A stretch of 64,000 nt of DNA from Linnemannia elongata (Eukaryota > Mortierellomycota > Mortierellomycetes > Mortierellales > Mortierellaceae). Location of the stretch: contig JAXBDG010000001.1 of assembly GCA_036320915.1 (NCBI GenBank), positions 2,480,001 through 2,544,000 of the forward strand, read 5' to 3'. The notes beneath the pieces are model-generated. The model was not told the origin of the DNA and made no database searches. It was given only the letters and a program-made list of their open reading frames with translations. Positions 23,370 to 35,400 of this stretch are shown one piece after another; position 1 is the first letter of the stretch; every line of letters begins with the position of its first letter. The translations under genes were made by a program, and so were the position numbers.

Positions 23370-24673
23370 ATTTTATTTTGTTCATGCCATTTCTCAGCGT
23401 GGGAAAAAAACAAGGCCTACTATAGTCGTCAATAAGTAGAAGTGGGTCTGTGTATCGCTCTCGAATCATTGAATCAGGAAGAAGAGAAAAGAAGAGTAAC
23501 AGTTGACAATGCACCAAAGAATCTGCTGCACTGAAAGTCGAAAAGTAAATAACATTTTGGTAAGCAGATGTTGCAACAAACGGTACTAAGATGCAATTGA
23601 CATGTCATGATGGTAAGCTGTGTGCGTATGTGTGTGTCCGAGTGGATGTCGGTGTACAAGAAAAAGAGTGTGCTGGTGGCAAAGAACAGAACAACAATAG
23701 GAATATATCATACAGGTATGCATATGAGGAGAGGGGTTGAGTGGAAGGGGAAGACTGGAGGTTTGCATGCATGAATGTCTTCCTCTTCCAAACAAAGAAA
23801 CTACCCCTTTGAGCGTTAGACGGGCAAATTTGCCTGTTAAAAACTTTTTAGCCATGTTTTTTTACATTATCTCGACAATTGCTTAAGCCGCACCCCCCCT
23901 CTTTCTAAGCTCAAATGAAAGGGTGGAAAAAAACACACCAGCGACGACGATTGCCATTACTCGCCCAGCTCTCATCAAGCCTAATTTGTCAACTCATTAC
24001 TCCCATGCCGCAATGAACAGCTCATCTTTCGCAACACTAATTGCTGGAGTTCGAACAAAAAAATTTGCACTGATGTAGTACAGGAAAACAAAAAATGACG
24101 GGCAAATTTGCCAGTTATCCATTACAGACGAAGGGATAAAGTCACCATCGTGGCCCTGTATGGCCAGGGCAGCGTCGTAAAAACATTTGCCACAAAAATG
24201 CAATCATTATATTCTTTGACGTGAATCAGGTCCCGAATATTAGGAACAATGATGGTTCCTCAGTTTCTGATCGTTCTTGGACGGATTAGCGATGAGCTAA
24301 CGACACTACTTAATTTTTGGACAGGTGTGACTGATGGCAAATCCTCTTAGGGCATGACCATGAGCAAGGTGCATGAATGACATGGGAACAATGCATGCGC
24401 AGGAACAGCGGGATGGTTGTAAACAAACAAATCAAGGTGCAGTGCACTTCTTATGGTCAGAGTACTTGTTTGTCGAAGCGCAACATTGGGCAACATGCCG
24501 ATTTTTTTTTTACTCTTGTTCCTTCTTTTCCCTTTTCATCCCTGTACTTTCTTCCTCTTCCGAGCTCTCTCGCTCTCTCTTCACACTTTGGTCTGCTCAA
24601 CTCATTGCTCGCTTTCACTCATTCACTCACCCGCTTCTTGCATTATTAGCGTTCATCACCTCACCAACAACAA

Positions 24674-24716
<43 letters not shown>

Positions 24717-24771
24717 CAACAAACTGCCCTCGCTTTCTTCCACGTCCCAACCCCTTTTGTTTGCCAACACC
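23370..24771. other. Intergenic, with promoter and leader of HCL-D
   Basis: No gene is supported. Two copies of the 12-bp palindrome GGCAAATTTGCC (23823 and 24101) are present. From 24490 onward the plus strand is CT-rich and resembles the leaders of the copies at 17164 and 54776. A CAT/ATC microsatellite (24674-24713) lies 58 bp before the start codon. Confidence 0.55.
24674..24713. repeat. CAT trinucleotide microsatellite in the HCL-D leader
   Basis: About thirteen perfect CAT units lie in the presumed 5' untranslated leader of the gene at 24772. The minus-strand reading frame gives an artefactual run of Asp. Confidence 0.93.
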
Positions 24772-27700
24772 ATGGACGAGACGCCGCACCAACGTTTCCG
24801 ACAAGGCGAGACTATCGACTCTATTGCTGTTAGAAAGGACAGGATCACCGGAGAACTCTACAACCGCGTGTCGGATATCCAAAGGATCTTTTCTGGCGCC
24901 TCTTTGTTCAAAATGAATGGCATTCATTTGAACTACCTCGAGGATGAATACGAACAAGTGTAAGTGAGCACAATCGACAATCACTTTCTTGCGCGCGAAA
25001 AAAGGGAAAAAAATAATAATTTCTTTGCCATTTGTTCTGTGATACTCATCCTTACTTATACCCTGTTGTTCTTGCACCTTTTCTTGACCGGCAATTAGCT
25101 ATGAGCCCAAGAGGCTCGCTCACTATCCTAACGGTATTATCGACATCGTTACTGGCCCTGTCCAAGCCACTACCGCTCCGCCCATTGTTGCCTCCAGCAC
25201 ACCACTGGCCCAATTCCTCTCGACAGACAACTTTGACTTCACTGTGGCAAATCTTTCCTTGCAGTCTCTGCCTCCTCCAACATCAACCGCCCTTGTTCCT
25301 TCCACCTTGCAGCCTCTCTCATCCTCCTTGGCGCCTTCCAGCCTTGCTGCTCTGAAAACAGCATCCCTCGTCCGTCCCATGGCTATGCTCTCGACAATGG
25401 CACTGGACATATCACAGATTCAGCATCAACTCACACAATCTGCCGACCAGCAGTCAACTCACCACCAACAACTTCTGGAGCAGCTAATCCATTTGGTCGC
25501 TCAGCAGAATGAAATGCTACGGGAGCAGGCAGCCTCAAAGGAGAGGGAGGAGCAGATGCTGCGAGAGCAAGCCGAATCCAAGCTGTGAGAGGAGCAGATG
25601 TTAAAGATGCATCAAGAGACGATCGACCGATTGATTGTCAACCAGCAGCGAGTTGATGCCATCCTTGTCCAAAACTACGAGCTGCATGAGTACCCGATCC
25701 CTAGACTCTTTGTCGTGCTTCCGGACTCATTCAAGGATTGGGATCCCAGGACGTTCTTGATGAAGCGGTTCCGTCTGTACTTTCTTTGCGAGTGTGGCGA
25801 TAACTGTGAGTCAGGAGTACGACACGGGTCAACCTCGGGTCAGCTCAGCATCACCGCCGCAGCTACTACTTCACCAATCCCTGTCAAGAACAGCATCCAT
25901 CTCGCCAAGCATGAAGGGTACGAACTCTCCCGACCGACCGAGTTCTTTGATCAATATGGGCCCTATGTCCTAGGGATGCTAAGGATCCTTCAGCATTGCC
26001 TAGCGGTCGCAGCGGTGGCTGCTCCTATTGCAGCTCTGGCTAACGGCGGTCTCAAGGATATCATGGAAGGCGTCAAGTCGATCTCGGAGAGCACCATTAA
26101 GGCAGTCGATATGTCTATCAACATTCTGGAGACCAAGCTAGACGACAACGGTGCCTCTAACGACCTTGCCGCTACTGTAACCAATGGACAGGAGGGAGCC
26201 ACAATGTTCGAGAATCTTGCTGCTCTCGAAGGCGCTGATTTGCGACGACTCGATACCTTCTTGCGCAACAGTGACAGAGATAAGATCCTAGGCAACCTAT
26301 ACCGGATTACTACTGAGCAAGGACTCGTGAAATGGGTCTGCTTCGAACACTATCAGGAAAAGTACCGCACAGCCGCCCTGGCATCTTTTGTTCAGTCTGT
26401 CGAGACAGCCGGCGGCGCGTACGATCCTCACCTCGGCCAAGTTACGATCAGTCTCAAGTCAAGCACCACCTCCAGGGACTTTTTCCGCCGACTCGTCAGC
26501 CAGGCCTCTGCCGTGCAGACTCTGGATGTGACCCTCGATTGGGACTTTGGGTCCGCAGATCTTACCACGCTCGTCGATATGGTGGCCAAGTCCAACATCA
26601 AGGTTGTCAAGCTGGATCTGCAGGATGACCACACTTCAAATGCTACCATTGCATCCATGCGACCCGGCAAGGGACGCCACCATTCTCTCCTTGGTCTCCT
26701 GTCGAACACCAAGATACGGAGTCTACAGATCTCCAATATATATCTCCTCGGGACCCGCACATCAAACCTGCCTTCCAGCTTAGGCGCGTCGTGGCTTCAG
26801 AGCTTCCATTATCTCGGACGGGTCAACGAGGACGACAGACGTCGGTTGACCAACATCATATCGCATTGCACTGGGCTGGTGGAACTAGCACTCATCTGTC
26901 ACAACGAGGCCTCCATGGACTTAAGTCTGCATCAGGCTGTGTTCAACTTGCGGACGTTAAGGCGTTTACGTCTGAATGGCTGGATCCAAGACACGAGGAC
27001 CGATGAAAACTGGGAGATCGCTATGAAGAATAGCAGGCCGATGACGGAGCTAATTTACTCTGTTTGGTGCGTGGAAAGCTGGTTATTGAGCGGGATCTTT
27101 CGACAATCAGGTCTCGCTCTCGAAGTCCTTTTTCTCTTTCCCCAGGGTCAGCACTACGTGGATCTCACCCCTGAGACTCCGCGGCCCACGTCCTCACTTT
27201 TTGGACGTGTGAGATCACCCTCCGAGCAACCCTCCCGTCATCATCACCAGTCTTCGCTCACCCATCTCGATGTCCAAGTGCGATTGTCGATTTCTTCACT
27301 GGAGTTACTGTCGAGTGTCTTGCCTCGCCTAGAGCTAACTCATTTCGGATGCGATAGGCACTCACAGGGACTACTCCAGCACTGCAACCTTACGACCCTA
27401 AAGTCACTTTCCATATTGGACCCCAATGACAACGATATGCGGATTCTTCAGGAAACGATGGAGCATTCCGCGATTATTGATCCTTTTTGGAAGGGACCCG
27501 AGCAACTGTTCATCCAAAGAATGCAACCAGGCAATGCTTCTCTAATCCGATTTCTACAATACGTCCAGCCAACTCGACTGTACCTGGATGACTTTACCTA
27601 CAGAATTTTGGCGTTGGTACTGGATATTGTAGATTTCTCTAAAATTGACAAATTATCAATTCGTAGCTCCATGTACTATGAAACAACGGAGAATATTCTT

Positions 27701-27910
27701 GTGGGGAGAGTTCACGAGTTCACCGAGTCCTTGGTGATATATCTTGATAACGATTCTTTGAATCATTATACCTCAAGCGGTGGTAGACCTAGGACCACGG
27801 AGGGATCTCCCAAGTCGCTACCAAGTCATCGTGTAAAACCAACTGGCGGTATTGACTTTCAGGAACATTATTATCGCTTCATACACATTCTTCCATCTTT
27901 TTCTTACTGA
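24772..27910 (+). pseudogene. HCL family member D (nonsense-interrupted)
   Basis: Exon 1 is 24772-24959 (MDETPHQRFRQGETIDSIAVRK) and exon 2 is 25099-27910 (139-nt phase-2 intron). The frame would encode 999 residues but for a TGA at 25586-25588, codon 226, inside the coiled coil. Member C has AGA at that codon in an otherwise identical context, so this is one A-to-T substitution. All later codons are open and the core, LRR-like half and tail (EHYYRFIHILPSFSY) are intact. An ATG at 25598 could start a 770-aa headerless product. Much of exon 2 is nearly identical to C, with blocks of about 150 bases identical in the core (for example 25799-25949), while the header exon differs clearly. This suggests recent duplication or gene conversion with a different header. 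Confidence 0.85.
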
Positions 27911-29060
27911 ACTCGTTTTACTTCTGCTGCATTAAATTACACTATTGATGAAAAAAAAAATTAACCTTAGTTACCATGGTCTGAACATTCATTTTAATGT
28001 AAACTATAGAAAATAGAGGAAAGAAAGTACAGAGGCAATTGTGGGGTGGGGTGGCGCAGAGAAAAAGCAAAAAAAGAAAGTGGCGACAAGAAAACCAAAC
28101 ATGAACGAATGCAATGCAAGCAATGAACAAAAAAAAGTGAGCTTATTCCTACTCGCCACTTTTCTCTTTTTCTTGTCTTCCATTTTATTTCTTTCCTAGA
28201 CTCTGATCCTCCACTGTTTGCACGCCTGCTCTTGTTCCTTTTCTGCAACTAAATTACTCTGTTTAGGCATACTGTGGTCTCTTTCATTCCAAAGTATGTG
28301 CATACTCATACCCTTTGTAACCATATCATACGGCAACAACATATGGCGCGAACTTTTCCTCAAAAAAAAACAGAAAAAAAAAAAAAAAAACGATCACAGG
28401 CAAAAGGAAGTCATCGCCTCCCTTCAAACGTAGCGTGAGTGTTAAAGTGTGATTCGGAAAAACAATGGCAAAGAAACAAAAAAAGGAGCTGTGCTTGCCT
28501 TGGAGCTTATGTAAACACAGCAGTGTGGTATCTTCAATCCTTCTCTCACAAATAAAAATGACGTTTCTAGATAGGAAACCCGTAGATTCTTTTCCCCTGT
28601 GATCCCCTCGCCACAGCAACAACAAAAAATCAAAAGTTGTGCAGGATTAGGGCTGTGAAGGTAATCTGTTGTTTTGTGTCACACAAACAAAAAAAAAAAA
28701 AAGGCATGACCATGTCCTATTACCACCTTTTGTTTGCATGAAAAAGGCACTTCAGTCGACCCAATATGCATTTTCATGGTGAAGAGAGAAAGGAGAGTAT
28801 TCAGAAATAGAGAACAATTGAATAAGGCAAGCAAGGGTGAAAGATGAAAGAGTTTCGCATTGGTCCACAATGCTATTGATGCATAGCCCGCTTAGACCCA
28901 CGTCAACTTCCAGGCGTAAGTATATATACTTGCTGTTTAGTTTCTTCTTTCAATAATCAAAACCACAAACTCACACACGAAAACAAACACCCTCCATTTC
29001 AAACCACGACGCACCCAAGGACCCACAGCGACAGCACGACGAGCATCCGAGCATCCGAGC
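27911..29060. other. Intergenic with promoter of HCL-E
   Basis: No gene is supported in this 1.15-kb gap. It contains A-rich runs (27950, 28364-28390, 28688-28702). The last 130 bases hold a TATA-like site followed by an A/C-rich leader, unlike the CT-rich leaders of the other HCL genes. A short repeated GAGCATCC unit lies just before the start codon at 29061. Confidence 0.5.
28921..28928 (+). promoter_or_regulatory. TATA-like box upstream of HCL-E
   Basis: TATATATA lies 133 bp before the start codon at 29061, with an A/C-rich leader beginning about 40 bp downstream. Spacing is compatible with a core promoter; this is inferred from sequence only. Confidence 0.4.
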
Positions 29061-31583
29061 ATGGACGAATATCAGACCTTTCAGTGCGGTAGCAACCTCC
29101 AGCCCCTTGCTGTTCGATGGGACACTGCCCGGCAATACCACTACAGTCGACTAAAGGATGTCCAGGAAGTCTTTCCCAATGCTGTCCGCTTCAAACGTCG
29201 TGGTATTATTATTTTATACATGGAGGATGAGAATGAGGAAACGTAAGTCATGACGTTCCCTTGATTCTTTTTCTTTTCTGCCTGTTCCGCCTGCTGAGGA
29301 TATTTGGAACCATTAGGGGAAAAATGGACAAAACGGTGTACTAACAACCGATGGCACTCTACTCTTGACTGACGTAGTATTGAGCCAAGACGAATTATGC
29401 ACTATCCGGGCGATATTATCGAGGTGGTCACCAATGCCAGTTCGGAATACAATCCCCAGTCCCCTTCAACTACCCACATGCAAGGAATGATCTCACCCAA
29501 TATTGCTGCGGCTGCTGTAGTTCCTGGAATAGTCCGCCCTCGACCACTCAGCTCACCTCCTCTCGTGAATAACGTGCAGGTTTTGACCTCCCCACCAATG
29601 CTGAACAATCAGCCTGTTTTCTCGCCTCCTCCGCCTTCTTCTCTACCCCCACCCTCAGCAGAGCTGTTTGCACAGTCAGGGACGACTCAGAGATCTCCCT
29701 CGCCGTCTCAGCACCATTTCCCTTCCTCGTATCCCTCACCCGAGCCGGATTTTGAAATAGTGGAGAAGGAGGACACTACTATCGCCTGCCCCATAGCCAA
29801 GAAGGAGGATACCGCTGTCACCAATCCCGTTGCCAAGGAGGATACTGTTGTCACCAATCCCGTTGCCAAGGAGGATACTGTTGTCACCAATCCCGTTGTC
29901 AAGAAGGATGATACAGTTGTCACCAATCCCGTTGTCAAGAAGGATGATACAGTTGTCACCAATCCCGTTGTCAAGAAGGATGATACAGTTGTCACCAATC
30001 CTGTTGCCAAGAAGGATGATACAGTTGTCACCAATCCTGTTGCCAAGAAGGATGATACTGTTGTCACCAACCCCATTCCCAAGATGATCTCCGTCTCCAA
30101 TGATCTCCGCCACCTGATCGAGAATAGTAATGGCACACTTAACGAGGAGAGTGGAAAGATTGCTTTGACCCTCACCTCGTCTGCTGCTTTGAAGCAGTTC
30201 TTCAAGAAGCTGGTCAAGGATGCAAAGAAGACAAGGCAGCTCGACGTAACACTCGACTACAATTTTGGCGCAAGCGACAGTGAGCACCTGGTCAACAAGA
30301 TCTACAAGACCGATATCGCCCTCTTACGCCTGGACCTCAAAGGAACCTGGGACGAGCAACCCGAGCAGGTCAAAGAGAGCCTCAACTTTAAGTACCACAA
30401 GATCCATACGCTGCTGTGGGACAAGAACCTCAAGGGCCTCATCCTCGAGAACGCGACCTATTTCGGACTACGAGCTAATCTCCCGCCTGCTCACACGCTT
30501 TATTCTGGTCTCCGTCTGCTCCATTTTCTGACCAAGATCGAGTCGTCGAGCGAATCCCACTTGTGCAAGATTCTCCTTGCCTGTCCTAACCTTCATGACC
30601 TGAGGCTGGGTAACTTCCAGATCCGGGGCCAGATGCACCCAAAGATGGAAGTTGTCATTGGCAACCTAAAGAAGCTCAAGACCCTTCACATCTACAACAC
30701 CGCCTACAGCCCCGACATCCCTGAAGAAGACAAGACCAACCATCGTTGGAAGACCATCCCGCAGAGCGACAAGCCCATCAAGAATATTGTTCGCACTGGT
30801 TATGGCGTCAACCAGGCGCGACTTCAGGTGGTCATTGGACGGTCGGCTGGTGTCATAGAGGTGCTGATGCTCCAGTACCCTATGGTCCCAGGCCGTCCTC
30901 TCGAGCTGCGCGCTTCGGATACCATTGTTCAACCCTACGCCAAGTTGACCCATCTCGATCTTCAAGTTTTTCTGTCGCCCAGTTCTCTGGCCATATTACG
31001 CCAGACCCTGCCACAGCTCAACCTCATTCATCTAGGAATCAACAGTCATTCAAAAGAGCTCCTCAATCATGTCAAATTCGAAACCCTCGAGTCGATCAGT
31101 CTGACTGGATTGAGCGAGGCAGACCTGAATCCTATCAGAAGCGAGTCGCTCAAGAACTTTGCATCCTGGAAACTCAAGACCATCCGCCTCCGCGACATCC
31201 ACAACATCCAGGCTCTCATGTTCCTCCTGGCACTCCCCATGCGTCGCATCTTTTTGAGCAAGCCCTCGCTGGAGTCTCTGAAGGAGACTCTCGCCCATCT
31301 CGACTTCTCTGAACTCGAGGTCCTGTCGATCCTAACCTCAGAATACGATTGGTCGACCGAGGGGATCCTGGCCACCCAAGCCGAGAAATTCAACGACCGC
31401 ATGAAGGTCGAATTGTGTCGGCCTTTCGGCGAGTTCAAGAGCGACATCTATGACGAAAATGCACGACCCTTGGTTGCCACCAAACAGAGACTTGCGCGTG
31501 GGCGTGTCGAAGTCCTGTCAATCTTCCTTCAGCATGAGCGATACATGCAAGCTATTCTCCCTGCTCATTCTATCGGCAATTAA
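29061..31583 (+). CDS. HCL family member E: header and LRR with a repeat linker, no core
   Basis: Exon 1 is 29061-29242 and exon 2 is 29378-31583 (135-nt phase-2 intron), 795 aa, intact. The header is MDEYQTFQCGSNLQPLAVRW to IEPRRIMHYPGDIIEVV. A Pro/Ser-rich linker follows, then eight 11-12-residue repeats (AKEDTVVTNPV, later VKKDDTVVTNPV). After these comes the LRR-like half (ALKQFFKKLVKDAKKTRQLDVTLDYNFG to LTHLDLQVFLSPSSLAIL) and the tail QHERYMQAILPAH. The coiled coil, the IPRLFVVLP...YGPYVLGML core and the LRRLDTFLR segment are all missing. It separates header plus LRR from the core, so core loss or replacement is tolerated. AATAAA is at 31705-31710. Function is unknown. Confidence 0.86.
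29796..30077 (+). repeat. In-frame minisatellite coding eight 11-12-residue units
   Basis: Units of 33 or 36 bases encode AKKEDTAVTNPV, two copies of AKEDTVVTNPV, three of VKKDDTVVTNPV and two of AKKDDTVVTNPV/I. The last five 36-base units are nearly identical at DNA level, implying recent expansion. Because every unit is a multiple of three, unit-number change keeps the frame of HCL-E. Confidence 0.93.
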
Positions 31584-32451
31584 TAGCATTCACGCTATTA
31601 CTCTTTTCTTTGGATTGCCTTTTTCAAATCCTTTTTTAATCACTCTTTTCAACGTTTTGAGTGATCCTATGTATTTTTTTGTGCTTGTGGTAATCCTATG
31701 GGAAAATAAATTGCAATATGTAGCCCCTGAACAAACAAGATATCCAAGAGTCAAAACTTTGTGATAATGGTGGTTCCAGGCAGGAAAAATGGGAATAGCG
31801 CGAATATGAGATCCCTGATTAGCCTCCGTTTTTTTCTCCTCTTGTCCGGATATGACGTTGTAGCGAGGTTATTGTGTTACGATAAGATCATGTATTTCCA
31901 ATGTTGTTTGGTGACCCCCTGCCCGAAATCCTGCCAAATCTCTTTGTCGATAGCAACTCCTGCACTCCGTTATTTTTCCATGCCTCCTTCCTGGGTGATT
32001 CCTGCTATTGTACACCTGCTATTTGCTTCTTTCACAACCCTAGGAAGTATGCCTCTTGTTACGCTAATCAACCATGACCATACCCCAATCATGTAGCCTG
32101 GACCTTTCTGCACAATGAACCCACCCTCCTATCCCCTTGCTGAAGAGATGATCAATTTGACCCTCATGTGAACACAAGCTTCTCGTCATCCTTTCTTGAA
32201 TGAACTTTCCTCTCCTTATAGGATCGATCGAATTTTTGCTTTTTTTTTTTTTTGCCACACAGGGTAATGTATCTTTGTGACGAGACGCGAAAAAACACGA
32301 AAAAAAAATTCTCCACGCGTTTAACAATACCTCAGTCTACGCATTTCTCACATATCCAAATAAAAGTACACTGTTGTTATTCCAAAACAAAAAAAAGGGG
32401 GATGGGCAGGGGGAAACAAGCGTCTAAAGTAATGCTAATGCAATAAGGTGT
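31584..32451. other. Intergenic between convergent genes
   Basis: The 3' regions of HCL-E (plus) and the Kelch/coiled-coil gene (minus) face each other. AATAAA at 31705-31710 is a plausible poly(A) signal for HCL-E. A T run lies near 32240-32252. No gene is seen. Confidence 0.6.
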
Positions 32452-35400
32452 CTAATGCTGCCTCCTCGAGTTCTCAATCTCATCAATCATCTGCTCGTAC
32501 TCCTTCAACCGAGAGGGACTCCGATCATTCGCCGAACGCGTATCAGCAACTCCATTTCCCTTCTGAACTCCCTTCACGCCATTTGTAGCACCAGCGGGTG
32601 CAGCACGTTGTTGAAGGTGGGCGAGGTAGCTAATTCCATCGCTGTCCTCATCCTCGCTGTCATCATCGTTGTTGTACATGTACGGTTGAGGTTGTCCGTT
32701 ACTGTTGCCGTTACCGTTGACATGGCCATTGCTGTGTCCGTTCATGCCGCCGTTACCATAATAGTTGCCTTGGTACGCCTGCTGCTGTTGCTGTTGTTGC
32801 TGCTGCTGTTGACGAAGAGGCGACGACCTGACAGCATCTGGGCCGGATTGACCCATTCCTCCGGGGGTGTTCTTGTTCCAAGGCACCTTCAACATCTCCA
32901 GTTCACGCGTAATCGAGTCTACAGAGTCGCGGTAGGATCTCGAGTTGACATCCTCCTCCGCGATAATGTTGTGGCCTTGCATGTACCCGCCGTTGGACTG
33001 CTGCTGCTGAGGCTGTTGGATTCCTCCGTAGGCATAAACATCATCCTCGTCCTCCTGTTGCTGCTGCTGTTGTTGTTGTTGCTGGTATTGCTGTTGACGG
33101 GACTGAGTCTGCTGACGAGAGTTGCTGCGAGAGGTGTTGCTGAACTGGCTGGGGCTGGCTCTCTGGTTAACAGCGGGGCCGGCTCCATTCTTATTGATTT
33201 GAAGACCAGAGGGCGAGTGGCCATTGGCACTGGTGCGACCACCCTGATGGGGGCTGCCACTACCACTTCCGTGATGAGGGCTACCGCTACTTCCGTTACG
33301 ACCGTTCGAGGCAACAGATCCATTGTTCTTGAGACGCTGGGCTTGGGGCGAAGTCGCCGAGGGAGATGCCGCCGAGGAGGCCACAGGGAACTGGTGATGG
33401 TTCAATTGTTGGTGGATGCTCGCAAAGTTGATCGAGCTAACAGGCGAAGCGGGTTGGGAAGGGTCCGACAAGTGGTTCTGCATATCCTCCAACAACATCG
33501 TGACCTTCTTCTCCGAGTCCTGAAGACGAGCCTCCAGAACCGAGTTGTCACCCTCCAGAATCTGGATCGCCTCCTGAGCCTTCTTCAACTGCTGTTCCAG
33601 ACCGTGACATTGGCGTTCCAATGAGGCGACAAGTTCGGCGTTGGCGGCCGAGTTGTTGTTGGAAGAGGCGGCAGCAGCAGCGGCGGCCTGGGCCTGATGA
33701 ACTTCATTGACAAGACGCTCAATATCCGACTTGAGCGACGTCTCTTGCTTGTGGGCATGGATCTTGAACTTCTCCGACTGTGACTGCATGGACTCGATTT
33801 CCTCTGAAATGGCTTCGTTCAGTGTCTCGAGTTCCTCCATCCTCTCGGACATCGTAAGGACCTTCTGCGTGAGCTCAGTCGAGTGCATCTCAGACTCCAT
33901 CAAACGGTTCTGCAAATCGCTAACCTGTCCAGCCAACTTGCGGCTCTCCTCAGTAGCATGTCCGTTCCTGGAGGTTGCCATCTCACCGCAGCGGGCATGA
34001 GTATCCTGGAGGGCATTCAATTGCGACTCGGCCAACTCCTTCTCCTTCATAGTCGCGGCGAGGTCGTTCTTCATCTTGCGCAGCAAAATTCCAGTCTTCT
34101 CTGAGTGCTGAACAGTCGCCTGACGCTGAGCCTCAAAAACCTCCAGCTGCTGGGTGAAATGATCCTGAGTCTCCTCCAGCTCCTTCTCCAGAGCTCGAAC
34201 ACGTCCCTCCGACTCGCGAACTTTGCGCTCCATAGTTGCCGCATAGTCGCCCGAGCCACGAGCAGCAGCCTGCTGCATAACATCCTCAGCCATGATACCC
34301 TTCTCGCGCATCACGTCCTTCAAAAGACCCAGCTGGACCTCATTGTTCTCGAGCTCCTTCATCTTGGTCTCCAGTTCCTGCTCAACCTTGTTCAGCTCGT
34401 TCCTCAACAAGGTACTACCCTCACGCTCATCAGCCAGCATCTTTTGCAACGTCAAACTCTCGGCTCTGGCCTTCATAGAACTCTGCTCGAGCTGAGACAA
34501 CTCGATCATGGCCTCCGCGAGAGCTGCCGCCGACTTGGATGCCGCAGCTTGCGAGTTCTTGTGCAACGACTTCAATGAACTGAGCTCGTGCTCCAGCTCA
34601 GAGACCTTGGAGACCGTGCTCAGAATGGCAATGCTGTCATGCTTCCGCTCAGGAGACTGTGGAGGCTGACCGCGAGGTACGAAGGCGCCCAAACCGTCCT
34701 CAACTAGCTTGCGAAGCGTCACGACCTCATCCTTTGAAATCTGCCATCTTCCTTCAAGTTCCTCCACCTTGGACTGCAAACGCTCTGTCTCGTTCTTGGA
34801 CCGAGTCAACTCGCTCGCCATCTCCGATCGGAGACTCTCAAGTCTCTCCAGCTTCTCTGACGAATCATCGCAGATAGTCTCTGCACGAACAGCCCTCTCG
34901 TTCGCTGCAGCATAAGCCATCTGTGTCCGGTGAAGCGCCGTCTGGTGCTCCTCAATCTGCTGCTTCAGGTCCGTGATCTTCTCCTTCAACCCAGAAGACT
35001 GCGACTGGTGACCCGAGAATCCAGCCTGGCTCTCTGCAAGTTGTGCAGCATACTCCCGAGACTCTGCCTCAGCCGCCGCAGCACGACTGTGCAATGAAGC
35101 CAACTCGGTCAATGCACGCGTATGAGCTGCCTGTGCTTGCTCCGCCAAGATGGTGGATCCATTAGAGCGTTCCTCAGCGGCATGACGAGTCATCCTTTCT
35201 TGCTGAAGACTTTCCTGGGTTTTGGCGTATTGAGACTCGACTGTCTCGAGCTCGGCAAGGGCAAGCGTAAGCCGTTTTTCCAGATCCGCAGCACGCTCCA
35301 TTTCGACCTTGGCCAAAGTACCGGGGTCCTGATGAGCGTTTGAAAGTGCCGACAACTTGGCCTTCAAGTAAGCGGCCTCCTGCAATGCTCCAGTCCTGAC

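Noticed and set aside
32455..33624. 389-aa plus-strand frame, Leu-rich
   Set aside because: It is antisense to the Gln-rich last exon of the Kelch/coiled-coil gene, whose seven-exon frame is consistent.
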